A DNA stretch of 64,000 nt from Clostridium sp. UBA699. Lineage in GTDB: Bacteria; Bacillota; Clostridia; Clostridiales; Clostridiaceae. Both the position numbers and the translations under genes were made by a program. Below are positions 1 through 9,503 of the stretch, piece by piece. The notes beneath the pieces are model-generated. The model saw only the letters and a list, made by a program, of their open reading frames with translations, had not been told where the DNA came from and did not search any database. The stretch lies in assembly GCA_002298915.1 (NCBI GenBank), contig DBML01000005.1:29800-93799 (forward strand). Direction: 5' to 3'. How positions within the stretch are numbered: the stretch's first letter is position 1; each line of letters opens with the position of its first letter.

Positions 1-927
1 TCCATAAGGCTCAAGCCAGCTTTCATAAACGACCTCAGGGCCGGCGGCGTGGAGGTTGTTCAATACTCCTACTTCCTTGCACCGCTGCTGAGGAGGATAA
101 ACACCCAGGTCAACTACAGGAACCACCGCAAGATAGCCGTGATAGACGGAAAGATCGGTTTCCTGGGAGGCCTCAATATAGGAGATGAGTACGTCGGGAA
201 GAGCAGGTTCGGGTACTGGCGCGACACCCACATGATGGTGAGGGGTGATTTCGTCCTCGGCCTTCAGGCTGTCTTCCTTGACGACTACTTCACCATAAAG
301 GAAGTGAATTTGGAGACAGAAGACCGTTTCAGCGAGAATTTCGATGTGTATTTTCCAAAGACAGGCCACGCTGACGGCAAGCTCATGCAGCTGGTGGTGA
401 GCGGTCCCGATTCCCCCTATCCTGCCATAATGCAGGCAGTGCTCAAGATGATAACGATGGCGACGGACCACATATACATAACCTCCCCCTATTTCATACC
501 CAGCGAGAGCATAATGAACGCCCTTACCATCGCCGCAATGAGCGGGATAAAGGTTCACATACTTTTCCCGGGAAGGTACGACCACATACTCTCCTATTAC
601 GCCTCCAGGACTTACCTGGCTCAGCTGGTTAAGGTGGGAGTCATAGTCCACTTCTACGATCCCGACTCCTTCATTCATGCAAAGTGCGTCATAGTCGACG
701 GCAAGGTAGCGACTCTGGGCACGGCCAACATGGACATCAGGAGCTTTGAGCTAAACTACGAGATCAACGCCATGGTTTACGACGAGGAGATAGCCGAGAA
801 GCTGGAGGAGATGTTTTTCGAAGACCTGAAGAAGAGCAGGCGTGTCACAGAGGAGTATTTCGAAAACCTGCCTGCAAGGGTGAAAATATTCGAGGCGTTC
901 TGCCGAATATTCTCAGCATTGTTGTAG
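1..927 (+). CDS. cls: Cardiolipin synthase, C-terminal part (cut by window edge)
   Basis: The open frame runs in from base 1 without a start codon, so the N-terminus with its membrane segments lies outside the window. Cardiolipin synthases are membrane phospholipase-D-type enzymes that join two phosphatidylglycerols into cardiolipin plus glycerol. Both HKD motifs are visible: NHRKIAVIDG near base 121 and IHAKCVIVDG near base 673, each followed by the usual GG/GT-N stretch. About 308 residues are present, against roughly 480-510 for the family. A GTG at base 49 is internal to the conserved fold and is not the start. It lies 60 bases before fbp on the same strand, and I see no terminator between them. 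Confidence 0.93.
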   Translation, partial: SIRLKPAFINDLRAGGVEVVQYSYFLAPLLRRINTQVNYRNHRKIAVIDGKIGFLGGLNIGDEYVGKSRFGYWRDTHMMVRGDFVLGLQAVFLDDYFTIKEVNLETEDRFSENFDVYFPKTGHADGKLMQLVVSGPDSPYPAIMQAVLKMITMATDHIYITSPYFIPSESIMNALTIAAMSGIKVHILFPGRYDHILSYYASRTYLAQLVKVGVIVHFYDPDSFIHAKCVIVDGKVATLGTANMDIRSFELNYEINAMVYDEEIAEKLEEMFFEDLKKSRRVTEEYFENLPARVKIFEAFCRIFSALL

Positions 928-987
928 CACATTTCCATTTGTGATATACTTAACTTGATTCAATTATACTAGGAAAGAGGATGTTCA

Positions 988-2982
988 ATGACTATATATG
1001 ATGAAGAATTTACAAATGATCTGGAACAGGATTTGAGATATCTTCAGCTGCTCTCAAAGCAGTACCCCAACATAGCGAGCGCCAGTACAGAGATAATACA
1101 TCTGGAAGCTATCTTGAACCTCCCAAAGGGAACCGAGCATTTCATAAGCGACATACACGGGGAATACGAATCCTTCACGCACATGCTCAAGAACGCTTCA
1201 GGAGTGATCAAGAGGAAGATCGATGAGGATTTCCCTACGCTGAGCCAGTCAGAAAAGGCGAATCTGGCCACCCTCGTGTACTATCCCGAGCAGAAGCTCA
1301 ACCTCATCAGGCTTTCTACAGAGGAGCCTCTTGACGACTGGTACAGGATCACCCTGTACAGGCTAATCGAGCTGACAAGGTCCGTTTCTTCGAAGTACAG
1401 CCACTCGAAGGTACGTAAGGCAATGCCAAAGGACTACGACTACATAATCGAGGAGCTCATAAGCGAGCACAAGGACATGCTTGACAAGCAGGACTACTAC
1501 AAAGGCATTATCGATTCCATAATAGATACAGACAGGGCAGGCGAGTTCATAACAGTAATCTGCAACCTGATACAGAGGCTTGTCGTTGACAAGCTCCATA
1601 TAATAGGCGACATCTACGACAGAGGCCCAGGAGCCGAAATCATAATGGAAGCCCTTACTAAGCACCACTCCGTAGACGTCCAGTGGGGCAACCACGACAT
1701 ACTCTGGATGGCCGCTGCAGCGGGCTGCGAAGCCTGCATAGCCAACGTGCTGAGGATCTCCCTCAGGTACGCGAACCTGAGCACCATCGAATACGGCTAC
1801 GGGATAAACCTGCTGCCCCTTGCCACCTTCGCCATAGAGTTTTACGGCGACGACCAGTGCAAGAGCTTCGAGATAAAGACCCTGGACAAGGAGATCAGCG
1901 AAACGGACTACATCCTTCTTACGAAGATGCACAAGGCCATATCCATCATACAGTTCAAGCTTGAAGGCCACATAATAAAGAGGCATCCTGAGTTCCTGAT
2001 GGACGACCAGCTGCTCCTTGAGAGGATAGACTACGACAACAACACCATAGACATAAACGGGGAGACCTACGAGCTGAACGACAGCAATTTCCCTACGATC
2101 GACAGGTCAAACCCTTACGAGCTCACAACCAGGGAGCTTGACGTACTGTCAAAGCTCAAGCATGCCTTCCTGAAGAGCGACAAGCTCCAGAAGCACATCA
2201 AGTTCCTTTACAGCAAGGGAAGCATGTACACCATCACCAACTCGAACCTGCTTTTCCACGGGTGCATCCCTCTCCAGAGGGACAAAGCCTTCGAGTACAT
2301 CATGCTCCAGGGCCAGCGTTACAGCGGAAAGTCGATGCTGGACAAGTTCGACCGTTTTTCCAGGGATGCTTACTTCCTCCCTGCAGGCTCGGATGCCAAA
2401 AAGATGGGCAAAGACATGATGTGGTATCTGTGGTGCGGCGCCAGGTCTCCTCTTTTCGGCAAGGACCGCATGACCACCTTCGAAAGATATTTCATAGATA
2501 ACAGGAAGACGCATCACGAGGAAAAGAACTACTACTACAAGTACAGGGACGATGAGCAGATAACGAACGACATACTCGTCGAGTTCGGGCTTGATCCTTC
2601 CTGCTCGCATGTGATAAACGGCCACATACCCGTCAAGACGAAGGAAGGCGAAAGTCCAGTAAAGGCTAACGGCAAGCTCCTGGTCATAGACGGTGGCTTC
2701 TGCCGTGCATACCAGCCAACGACAGGCATAGCCGGCTACACCCTGATATACAACTCCTACGGCCTTCTGCTGACCTCTCACGAGCCTTTCGAGAGCATAA
2801 GGAAGGCTATAGAGGAGGAGGACGACATACTCTCCTCGACAATCGTTCTGGAGCAGACAGCCTCCAGGAAGCGAGTCGCGGACACCGACCTTGGAGTCGA
2901 TCTCAAAAGGGAGATCGTGGCTCTCAAGAAGCTGCTGAACGCTTACAGGAAAGGCTACATCAAGGAAACTTTCAAAGACTGA
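988..2982 (+). CDS. fbp: Class III fructose-1,6-bisphosphatase
   Basis: This 664-residue protein matches the Firmicute-type (class III) fructose-1,6-bisphosphatase, which removes the 1-phosphate from fructose 1,6-bisphosphate in gluconeogenesis. It has the calcineurin-like metallophosphatase signature: FISDIHGEY near residue 52, IGDIYDRGPG near 205, WGNHD near 232 and INGHIPVK near 541. Length fits the family, about 640-670 residues, which is unrelated to the E. coli Fbp fold. The ATG is preceded by an AGGAAAGAGG ribosome site. It is probably monocistronic, because a strong hairpin follows the stop. Confidence 0.95.
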   Translation: MTIYDEEFTNDLEQDLRYLQLLSKQYPNIASASTEIIHLEAILNLPKGTEHFISDIHGEYESFTHMLKNASGVIKRKIDEDFPTLSQSEKANLATLVYYPEQKLNLIRLSTEEPLDDWYRITLYRLIELTRSVSSKYSHSKVRKAMPKDYDYIIEELISEHKDMLDKQDYYKGIIDSIIDTDRAGEFITVICNLIQRLVVDKLHIIGDIYDRGPGAEIIMEALTKHHSVDVQWGNHDILWMAAAAGCEACIANVLRISLRYANLSTIEYGYGINLLPLATFAIEFYGDDQCKSFEIKTLDKEISETDYILLTKMHKAISIIQFKLEGHIIKRHPEFLMDDQLLLERIDYDNNTIDINGETYELNDSNFPTIDRSNPYELTTRELDVLSKLKHAFLKSDKLQKHIKFLYSKGSMYTITNSNLLFHGCIPLQRDKAFEYIMLQGQRYSGKSMLDKFDRFSRDAYFLPAGSDAKKMGKDMMWYLWCGARSPLFGKDRMTTFERYFIDNRKTHHEEKNYYYKYRDDEQITNDILVEFGLDPSCSHVINGHIPVKTKEGESPVKANGKLLVIDGGFCRAYQPTTGIAGYTLIYNSYGLLLTSHEPFESIRKAIEEEDDILSSTIVLEQTASRKRVADTDLGVDLKREIVALKKLLNAYRKGYIKETFKD

Positions 2983-2992
2983 TGACGAATGT

Positions 2993-3029
2993 AAAAAAAC
3001 TCCCTCCGCTAAGCGGTTGGGAGTTTTTT
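2993..3029. terminator. Bidirectional terminator between fbp and degV
   Basis: Arms AAAAAACTCCC and GGGAGTTTTTT flank a short GC-containing loop. This gives a U-run in both orientations, between two convergent genes. Confidence 0.9.
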
Positions 3030-3039
3030 ACGTCCTGTT

Positions 3040-3924
3040 TTATAATTGCTCTTTCTGCCTTTCACTGCCCATGAAGAATACAGCCATAGCGCCAGGCCCC
3101 CCGTAGGTCCCCACAACCGGACCTATGAAGTTGATGAATACATCCTTAGGCCCAACAGTATCGATCAGCAGGCCCTTTAGGTACTCAGCCTCATCGAGGC
3201 AGTCACCGTGGCAGATGCATACGGTCTGGTCCTCAGGCGATTCTATCCTTTCGGCAACGAGCTCAGCAAGCCTTCCTATAGCCTTCTTGCGCCCCCTCAC
3301 AGTTCCAAGCTTCAGCACCTTCCCCTCGCTGCTTATAGTCAGCAGCGGATTGATGCCCAGGACCTTTCCCACTGCAGCTGCTGCAGCGGATATCCTGCCG
3401 CCTCGCCTTAGGTGGCTCAGATCGTTTACGATGATGTAGGTGTTGAGCCTCTGAACGTTTTGCTCGAGATATTCTGCTATCTCGGGCATGCTCCGGCCTT
3501 CCTCCTTCATCTTCTGTGCTTTCATGACCATTAGCCCCTGCCCCAGTGAAGCCGTGAGTGCGTCAAAGATGTGTATAGTGCTCCCGGGAGATTCGTTAAG
3601 CAGCATGTCCCTTGCGGAATGTGCGCTGCTGAGGGTTCCGCTGAGCCCTGAGGACACGCAGATGTACAGCACGTCAAGCCCCTTGTCGGCCTGCTCCTTG
3701 AACACCTCGTAGAAGTCATGGGTGTTCGGCTGGGATGTCTTAGGAACGGCTCCTTCCCTCATGTAGTCGAAGAATCTTTCGTATGGGAGGCTTTCCCCGA
3801 AATCGTCTCTGTACTCCTGGTTCCCTATTCGGCATGTGAGCATTGCGAAAGGGATCCTCTTCTCGTCGATATATGCTTTTGGCAGGTCAGAGCAGGAATC
3901 GGTCATGATGATGAAGTCTCTCAT
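3040..3924 (-). CDS. DegV family fatty-acid-binding protein
   Basis: This 294-residue protein is a DegV (FakB-type) protein. Members bind a fatty acid and present it to the fatty acid kinase FakA for incorporation into phospholipid. The N-terminal DSCSDLP motif (residues 9-15), the SSGLSGT stretch near 92 and the RRGG segment near 175 are family landmarks. It is the last gene of a minus-strand run. Its AGGAGG site overlaps the stop codon of the ABC permease upstream, so the two are translationally close. No fakA is in the window. The fatty acid specificity cannot be read from sequence. Confidence 0.9.
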   Translation of the reverse strand: MRDFIIMTDSCSDLPKAYIDEKRIPFAMLTCRIGNQEYRDDFGESLPYERFFDYMREGAVPKTSQPNTHDFYEVFKEQADKGLDVLYICVSSGLSGTLSSAHSARDMLLNESPGSTIHIFDALTASLGQGLMVMKAQKMKEEGRSMPEIAEYLEQNVQRLNTYIIVNDLSHLRRGGRISAAAAAVGKVLGINPLLTISSEGKVLKLGTVRGRKKAIGRLAELVAERIESPEDQTVCICHGDCLDEAEYLKGLLIDTVGPKDVFINFIGPVVGTYGGPGAMAVFFMGSERQKEQL

Positions 3925-3936
3925 AATATTTTCCTC

Positions 3937-5613
3937 CTAACAGTTCAGCTCTTCCAGCCTCTTCGGGCCGTAGCCCGAAAGGAACCTGAACAAAGCGAAA
4001 TCAATGGCAGCGAAAACCAGCGGCAGCAGCAATGCGGTTGAAAGCAGGTTAAGTTGAAGTTTCACGCCGGCGAACACTATTAGGGCTCCCAGTCCCATGC
4101 TTCCGAATATCGCGATCACTCCGTTGAAATTTTGCTTCACAGCCTTCTGCTCTGTATCCCAGTTGAGCTTCGGCATCGCAACATCAATTATCAGGCCGAG
4201 TACGGAGCTGAAGAAAATCCCTGGTATGCTCGCAGCCAGGCCTATGGCGGCTATATGCACCTTGACACCTATCAGAAGCACCGCTACAGGCACCATGATG
4301 AGTATGCCGACGACGCCCATGGCTGCGCCTGAAAGGACCTTGCCCAGGAGCTGCTTGCTGTATTCGACGGGGATGAACTTCATGAAGAACAGGTTCCTGC
4401 CCTCCCTCGAAATGGCTGTGGAAGTGATCATGTTGGAAGCCGTTATGAAAATGCCTATAGCCAGGAACACCAGGACTATGACCGGCTCCGCTCCGGCACC
4501 CCTCACATATGGCAGCAGCTGAGCCAGGTCGTTGTCCGGGCTTGCAGGCTGAGCCACAAAGGGCAGCATGAGGAACAGCGGCCACAGGAAGTTCATCAGG
4601 ATGCAGTTCAGGAAATACACAGGCGTCCTGAAAAGCAGCCTGAGCTCCTTAAGTGCGTAGGAATACACTACGTGGCTGGCCTTGGTCCCCTTGCCGAGCT
4701 CCCTGCTTGAGAGCGCCTTCCTCCTGGAGGATGTCTCGGAAACCCCTATCACCCCTTTGAAGTAAAGCAGCCTGCCTAGCACGAGGAAAACCCCATATGC
4801 CGCAGCAGTTACAGCAGCGAACAGGGCAAGGTAGAGCAGCTTACCCATATCGTCCGACACCAGCGAGCTGACAGCCAGCTTGGTGCTAGGGAAAAAGCTC
4901 GACGTAAGCTTGACCAGGGAATTGTCCCCTTCATTGAGAAGCTCCATTATCCTTGCTGGGTCAGTAGTGCTTGTAGCGAACCTCTGGATGTAGAAGTTCG
5001 TGCCCAAGGCTATGAATATCGCCAGCACTCCGCCGACGTTCCTGAAAAGGTCCTTTTTCTTGGCAAGGTTTGTGAACCTCATTATTACCATGTCCAGCGC
5101 AGCTGCTGCTGCGAGCGGTATCACCGGCAGAAGCAGCAGAACCGCTGCGGCCGCGATGTAGAAAACGGCTGATTCTCCGTTCCTGAAGCCGTACACTGCA
5201 AGAATCGGCACAAGGAAAACAGATTCAGTGAGGTATTCGTACACGAGGACGACGGCGAACTTGGCGCTTAGTATCTCCCCCGGCTTGAGCGGAAGCGGGA
5301 GGAGGCTCTCTATGTCCATGGAATAGTAGAAGGTGTTAATTATGTACGCGATCCCGAAAAAGAATATTATGAAGGCTGCCGCCGGAAGTGCAAGTGCCAG
5401 GATGATACCCTGCTGGCCGATCATCGCTAGGGTGTCGAACACGAGTGCGGTGAACTGGCCTATCCCCAGGATCATGGGGATGAACGCCGCAAGGACCAGG
5501 AGCGATATGAGCACCTGCCTATTCCTGTTGATGCCGCCGCTCTTGACCGACTGCTTTACGGATACGCCCCCGTTTTTCAGAAGTATTTTTGTGAGCACCA
5601 GCGTCTTACTCAT
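3937..5613 (-). CDS. ABC transporter permease (large ABC-2-like, 558 aa)
   Basis: This polytopic membrane protein has about a dozen hydrophobic stretches spread over 558 residues, for example residues 35-60, 85-120, 135-180 and 320-350. It has no ATPase domain. It overlaps the ATPase gene upstream by 8 bp, so the pair forms one exporter. Clostridia carry many such full-length ABC permeases next to a CcmA-like ATPase. Their substrates are mostly unknown, with antimicrobial, lipid or protein-export roles proposed. I cannot assign a substrate. Neighbours (SDR reductase, DegV) do not settle the question. Confidence 0.85.
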   Translation of the reverse strand: MSKTLVLTKILLKNGGVSVKQSVKSGGINRNRQVLISLLVLAAFIPMILGIGQFTALVFDTLAMIGQQGIILALALPAAAFIIFFFGIAYIINTFYYSMDIESLLPLPLKPGEILSAKFAVVLVYEYLTESVFLVPILAVYGFRNGESAVFYIAAAAVLLLLPVIPLAAAAALDMVIMRFTNLAKKKDLFRNVGGVLAIFIALGTNFYIQRFATSTTDPARIMELLNEGDNSLVKLTSSFFPSTKLAVSSLVSDDMGKLLYLALFAAVTAAAYGVFLVLGRLLYFKGVIGVSETSSRRKALSSRELGKGTKASHVVYSYALKELRLLFRTPVYFLNCILMNFLWPLFLMLPFVAQPASPDNDLAQLLPYVRGAGAEPVIVLVFLAIGIFITASNMITSTAISREGRNLFFMKFIPVEYSKQLLGKVLSGAAMGVVGILIMVPVAVLLIGVKVHIAAIGLAASIPGIFFSSVLGLIIDVAMPKLNWDTEQKAVKQNFNGVIAIFGSMGLGALIVFAGVKLQLNLLSTALLLPLVFAAIDFALFRFLSGYGPKRLEELNC

Positions 5614-6331
5614 TTTCTGTCATCTCCAGGAACATTTTTTCGAGAGACTCGTTCTGCTTGAAGTGGTCCCTCATCTCATTCAAAGTTCCGACGAATATTA
5701 TCCTGCCTTTGTTTATGACCGCGACCCTGTCGCATATCTTCTCCGCTACCTCGAGGATATGCGTGGAGAAGAAAACTGAGTTGCCCTTGTCCGCGTGCTC
5801 CCTCATCATCTCCTTGAGCGTGTAGGAGGACTTCGGATCAAGCCCCGTCATGGGTTCGTCAAGGATCCATACGGAAGGCTCGTGCAGCAGCACCCCGATT
5901 ATCATGATCTTCTGCCTCATTCCGTGGGAGTAGCTCTGTATCTGGTCCCCCAAGGCTGCTGTCAGGTCGAACCTTTCGCTGAGACTCTTTATACGGTCCG
6001 CCCTTTGCTCCTGGGATACTCCGTAGATGTCGGCCATGAAGCTTAAGTACTCTATACCCTTCAGCCTGAGGAACATGTCCGGACTGTCCGGCACGAAGCC
6101 GAACTGCTTCTTTGCCTCTATGGGGTTTTCATTTATGCTTATCCCGTTTATCCTAATGGTGCCGGAATCCGGCCCAAGGATGCCCGTTATGAGCTTTATT
6201 GCGGTTGTTTTTCCTGCGCCGTTGGGACCTATGAAGCCGAACACTTCACCGTCCCTTATCTCCAGGCTGATGCCGTCGACGGCCTTGACCTCGCCTCCGT
6301 AGGTTTTGCTTACGTTTTCCAGTTGTATCAT
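5606..6331 (-). CDS. ABC transporter ATP-binding protein
   Basis: This 241-residue ATPase belongs to the CcmA/ABC-2 exporter group. Walker A GPNGAGKTT is near residue 35, the signature YSHGMRQK near 134, Walker B VWILDEP near 152, and the H-loop STH near 188. The signature is SHGMRQ rather than LSGGQ, which is common in this group. Its 3' end overlaps the permease start by 8 bp and its start lies 12 bp after the SDR gene. It energises the permease at 3937-5613. Confidence 0.92.
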   Translation of the reverse strand: MIQLENVSKTYGGEVKAVDGISLEIRDGEVFGFIGPNGAGKTTAIKLITGILGPDSGTIRINGISINENPIEAKKQFGFVPDSPDMFLRLKGIEYLSFMADIYGVSQEQRADRIKSLSERFDLTAALGDQIQSYSHGMRQKIMIIGVLLHEPSVWILDEPMTGLDPKSSYTLKEMMREHADKGNSVFFSTHILEVAEKICDRVAVINKGRIIFVGTLNEMRDHFKQNESLEKMFLEMTENE

Positions 6332-6343
6332 GTTTTCCCCTCC

Positions 6344-7090
6344 TTAAATAAATCCGCCATCCACCTTGATGACCTGCCCCGTAACGTAGCTCGCCGAATC
6401 CGTGCACAGGAAGGCAACGACGTTAGCCACCTGCGAGCACTTACCGAAGTAGCCCATGGGGATCTCGCACTCAAGCACCTCCCTCTCGTCTTCGCTGAGG
6501 AAGCTGTTCATCCTCGTCTCAATGACCCCGGGAGATACCGCGTTAACCCTTATGCCGTTTGGCGCAAGCTCCTTGGACAGGGCCTTAGTGAAGGAATTGA
6601 CGCCGCCCTTCGCCGCCGAGTATATGACCTCGCAGGAGGCGCCCGCCTCACCCCAGATGGACGAGATGTTAACTATAGCCCCGCTTTTCTGGGGGAGCAT
6701 GTACTTTAGTGCGCTGTGGCAGCAGTTGTATATGCCCTTAAGGTTCACGCCCATGAGCTCATCGAAATCCTTTTCAGTCATGTCTATGAATAGACCGGTC
6801 TTGGAAACGCCGGCGTTGTTTACGAGTATGTCAAGCTTTCCGTAGGTATCGACGGCATGGGCCATGAGCCCTTCAGCCTCCCTATAGCTCGATACGTCTG
6901 CGCATGCGACGCTGCCGATGCCGCCTTCGTCCCAAAGGGCGGCGAGCACGTTTTCAGCGCCCTCCTTGTCGCTCAAGTAGTTGACGACGACGTTCGCTCC
7001 CTGCCTCGCGAGCTCAAGGGCTATGCCGGCCCCTATGCCCTTTGACGCACCGGTCACAACGGCAACCTTCCCTGCAAGATTAATGTTCAT
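6344..7090 (-). CDS. SDR-family reductase, FabG-like (YmfI type)
   Basis: This 248-residue classical short-chain dehydrogenase has the cofactor motif TGASKGIG near residue 14, NNAG near 90, and the catalytic Ser with YSAAK near 155. The stretch SSIWGEAGASCEV just before the catalytic Tyr resembles the YmfI subgroup, which reduces 5-aminopentanone-modified elongation factor P in Bacillus, more than it does true FabG. That sub-assignment is inference from memory of the family. No acyl-carrier or fatty-acid synthesis genes are adjacent, which also argues against a housekeeping FabG. It leads the operon with the ABC exporter and DegV. Confidence 0.8.
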   Translation of the reverse strand: MNINLAGKVAVVTGASKGIGAGIALELARQGANVVVNYLSDKEGAENVLAALWDEGGIGSVACADVSSYREAEGLMAHAVDTYGKLDILVNNAGVSKTGLFIDMTEKDFDELMGVNLKGIYNCCHSALKYMLPQKSGAIVNISSIWGEAGASCEVIYSAAKGGVNSFTKALSKELAPNGIRVNAVSPGVIETRMNSFLSEDEREVLECEIPMGYFGKCSQVANVVAFLCTDSASYVTGQVIKVDGGFI

Positions 7091-7173
7091 AAAGCACCTC
7101 TTATATTACAAATATTGATAATTTTCCTGTCTCCATTATTCTAAACCAACCGGCAGTGCAATGCAACTGCACT

Positions 7174-7201
7174 TTGCTTTGAAGCTGTCATAGTGTATAA
7201 T
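7174..7201 (+). promoter_or_regulatory. Predicted promoter of the DUF2156 gene
   Basis: TTGCTT at 7174-7179, a 16 bp spacer and TATAAT at 7196-7201, about 48 bp before the start codon. Confidence 0.6.
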
Positions 7202-7248
7202 TATTATTATATACTATCAATTTTTCCGAAAGGGGTTATCTGCAAATC

Positions 7249-8133
7249 ATGCTTGAATTTAAAGATTTTACAATAGAGGACAAGGAACTATTCGACAAAT
7301 ACCTGCTGCCCTACCGCTTCGAAACCTCCACCTACACATTCACTACCCTGCTGGTGTGGAGGAAAGCCTGCGAAATACAGTACACCATTTACAAGGACGC
7401 CATGATCCTAAAGAGGATGGGCCACGACGGCACCACCACCTTCATGCAGCCTCTTGGCTACAGGAAAGAGGACCTGAGGGATATAATAGGCGAGCTCCAG
7501 GCATACAAGGCCGAGCACCACATGGATTACCTGCTGAAGGACGTTGAGGAGCCCTTCGCCGACGAGCTCAGGGAGGTTTTCGGGGAGGAGTTCACCATTG
7601 AGGAGGACAGGGACAACTTCGACTACGTGTACGACAGGGACAGGCTGGTCAGCCTGAGCGGAAAGGTCCTGCACAAGAAGAAGAACCACTACAACTATTT
7701 CGTCAAGAACAACGAATACAGGGACTTCAGGATAACAGAGGACAATATCGAGCTCATCGTCGAAGCTGCAAAGAGCTGGTGCAAAAGGCATTCCTGCAAA
7801 GGCTACCTCCTTTACGAGCTGAGGTCCATAATCGAGCTGCTGCACAACCTGGACAGGCTCAACCTCATAGGCATGGCTGTTTCCGTGAACGACCGCATAG
7901 TGGCTTTCACCATCGGCGAAAGGGTAAGCGACGACACAGCCATAATCCATGTGGAGAAGGCCGACTCAGAGGTTAGGGGCGCATACAACTACGTTAACAG
8001 GACCTTCGCAGAGAAACACCTTGAAGGCATAAAATGGGTCAACCGAGAGGAAGACATGGGCATCGAAGGTCTGAGACATGCCAAGATGTCGTACGAGCCG
8101 GCAAGGTTCGCAAAAAAATATATGATAAAATAA
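7249..8133 (+). CDS. DUF2156 protein, lysylphosphatidylglycerol-synthetase-like domain
   Basis: This soluble 294-residue protein has the start typical of the DUF2156 family, with FKDFTIEDKELFDKYL at residues 4-19. The family shares the dual GNAT-like fold of the C-terminal catalytic domain of MprF, which moves an aminoacyl group from tRNA to phosphatidylglycerol. No membrane flippase domain is present here, so it is a stand-alone domain. Such proteins may transfer amino acids to another acceptor, and the true substrate is unknown. It is monocistronic, with its own promoter and a terminator hairpin after the stop. Confidence 0.82.
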   Translation: MLEFKDFTIEDKELFDKYLLPYRFETSTYTFTTLLVWRKACEIQYTIYKDAMILKRMGHDGTTTFMQPLGYRKEDLRDIIGELQAYKAEHHMDYLLKDVEEPFADELREVFGEEFTIEEDRDNFDYVYDRDRLVSLSGKVLHKKKNHYNYFVKNNEYRDFRITEDNIELIVEAAKSWCKRHSCKGYLLYELRSIIELLHNLDRLNLIGMAVSVNDRIVAFTIGERVSDDTAIIHVEKADSEVRGAYNYVNRTFAEKHLEGIKWVNREEDMGIEGLRHAKMSYEPARFAKKYMIK

Positions 8134-8148
8134 GAGCAGAAAATAAGA

Positions 8149-8187
8149 ACCCCGGCACTGGATACGTCCAGCGTCGGGGTGATTGCT
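8149..8187. terminator. Terminator hairpin between DUF2156 gene and trmB
   Basis: A 14 bp stem with two G-U pairs (ACCCCGGCACTGGA with TCCAGCGTCGGGGT, 8149-8180). In the minus direction it is followed by a T-rich tract, so it serves mainly the trmB operon. Confidence 0.8.
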
Positions 8188-8829
8188 TTAATTGCTCTTC
8201 AATTTTGCTATCAAAAACATCGTGTTCATGCCCAGCGAAGTGAACTTAGCTTCGTACTCCGTGACAATGTTCCTGTCAAAGCCGCTTTTGTGAAGGTCGT
8301 AGGTCAGGTACTGCACATCGAAGCCGCTCTCCCTGAAGTACTCCTGGGAGTCCTCGAAAAGCCCCTTGTCGTCTGTCTTGAACCAAATCTCAGCCCCTGG
8401 TTTAAGGAACTGCTTGTATAGCTCGAGGAACCTGCTGTGCGTAAGCCTCCTCTTGTTGTGCCTGAGCTTCGGCCATGGATTGCAGAAGTTTATGAATATC
8501 CTGCTTATCTCATCCTTGTCGAATATGTCCGCAACCCAGGAGATGTTCATAGGTATGAGCCTCACGTTCGTCAGCTCCTGCTTCATGACCTTTTCAAGAG
8601 CGTATATGAGGACCTCATCCTTAAGGTCTATCCCAATGAAATTCTTGTCCTTCTCCTGCTCTGCGCGGGCGGAGATGAACCCTCCCCTTCCGCAGCCCAG
8701 CTCAAGGTATATATCGTTGCCGTTTCCGAAGACCTCTTTCCATCTTCCCTTGTTTTCCTTAGGGTTTATGGCGACTACAGGGCTCTGCTCAAGCTCAGGC
8801 CTTGCCCACCATTTTTTTCTTAGTCTCAT
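8188..8829 (-). CDS. trmB: tRNA (guanine-N7-)-methyltransferase
   Basis: This 213-residue Rossmann-fold methyltransferase makes m7G46 in the variable loop of tRNAs. It has the SAM motif LELGCGRGGF near residue 43 and the family-specific NPWPKLRHNKRR stretch near 140. Length fits the single-subunit bacterial TrmB. It is the last gene of a four-gene minus-strand run and starts 8 bp after the site-2 protease gene, with GAGGTGA as the ribosome site. Confidence 0.95.
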   Translation of the reverse strand: MRLRKKWWARPELEQSPVVAINPKENKGRWKEVFGNGNDIYLELGCGRGGFISARAEQEKDKNFIGIDLKDEVLIYALEKVMKQELTNVRLIPMNISWVADIFDKDEISRIFINFCNPWPKLRHNKRRLTHSRFLELYKQFLKPGAEIWFKTDDKGLFEDSQEYFRESGFDVQYLTYDLHKSGFDRNIVTEYEAKFTSLGMNTMFLIAKLKSN

Positions 8830-8837
8830 GCTTCACC

Positions 8838-9479
8838 TCAAATTATTAAGTTTACCAAACTGATGAAGGTGCTGTACAGCATTTTCGCCGGCGCGCCTAT
8901 CACGTAGGATGAAATTGGCGTTGCCAGAAATGCAATTATTATGATGAACTGGTACCTGTACAGAGCCTCGGAGATGCCGCCCAGATGGTTCGGTAAAACG
9001 TCCCTGAGCGCATGGAACCCGTCGAAGCCAGGTATAGGTATCATGTTCAGCACGAACAGCATGCAGTTTATATAGATTATATTAGTAAGTATCGATATAA
9101 GCGTGGAATTAAGGCCTCCCGAGGCGATTTCCAGAGCCCCTGTCCTGATCAGGATGCCAGTGATTACAGCGAACACCATTGCTGCTGCCAGGTTTGACAA
9201 AGGCCCTGCCAGCGAGACCTTAAGGTCGTCCTTGTAGTAGTTCCTGTAGGCGGCGGGATTAGTCTGCACAGGCTTTGCCCAGCCGATGTTTACGAGAAGA
9301 ACCATAAGGAATCCGAAGGGGTCCAGGTGCACGAAAGGGTTCAGCGTTAGCCTTCCCTGGAACTTTGGAGTCTTGTCCCCCAGCCTATCAGCCGTCAAAG
9401 CGTGGGCGTATTCATGAATAGTAAAGCCTATGAGTATTCCCGGGAGCAAAAGTATTTTATCCAGCAGCCATGATTCCAT
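8838..9479 (-). CDS. Site-2 protease family membrane metalloprotease (M50)
   Basis: This short integral-membrane zinc protease has HEYAH in the first transmembrane segment (HExxH, residues 22-26) and NMIPIPGFDGFHAL near residue 150, the NPxPxxDG element carrying the third metal ligand. There is no PDZ domain, as in the compact YwhC-like group. These proteases cut transmembrane segments of regulators or clear membrane peptides, and the target is unknown. I chose the ATG at 9479 because GGGGG lies 8 bp before it. An upstream TTG at 9494 would overlap that site. It sits between trmB and an anchored protein of unknown role. Confidence 0.88.
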   Translation of the reverse strand: MESWLLDKILLLPGILIGFTIHEYAHALTADRLGDKTPKFQGRLTLNPFVHLDPFGFLMVLLVNIGWAKPVQTNPAAYRNYYKDDLKVSLAGPLSNLAAAMVFAVITGILIRTGALEIASGGLNSTLISILTNIIYINCMLFVLNMIPIPGFDGFHALRDVLPNHLGGISEALYRYQFIIIIAFLATPISSYVIGAPAKMLYSTFISLVNLII

Positions 9480-9503
9480 GTCATCATCCCCCAAAATTGT
9501 TTT

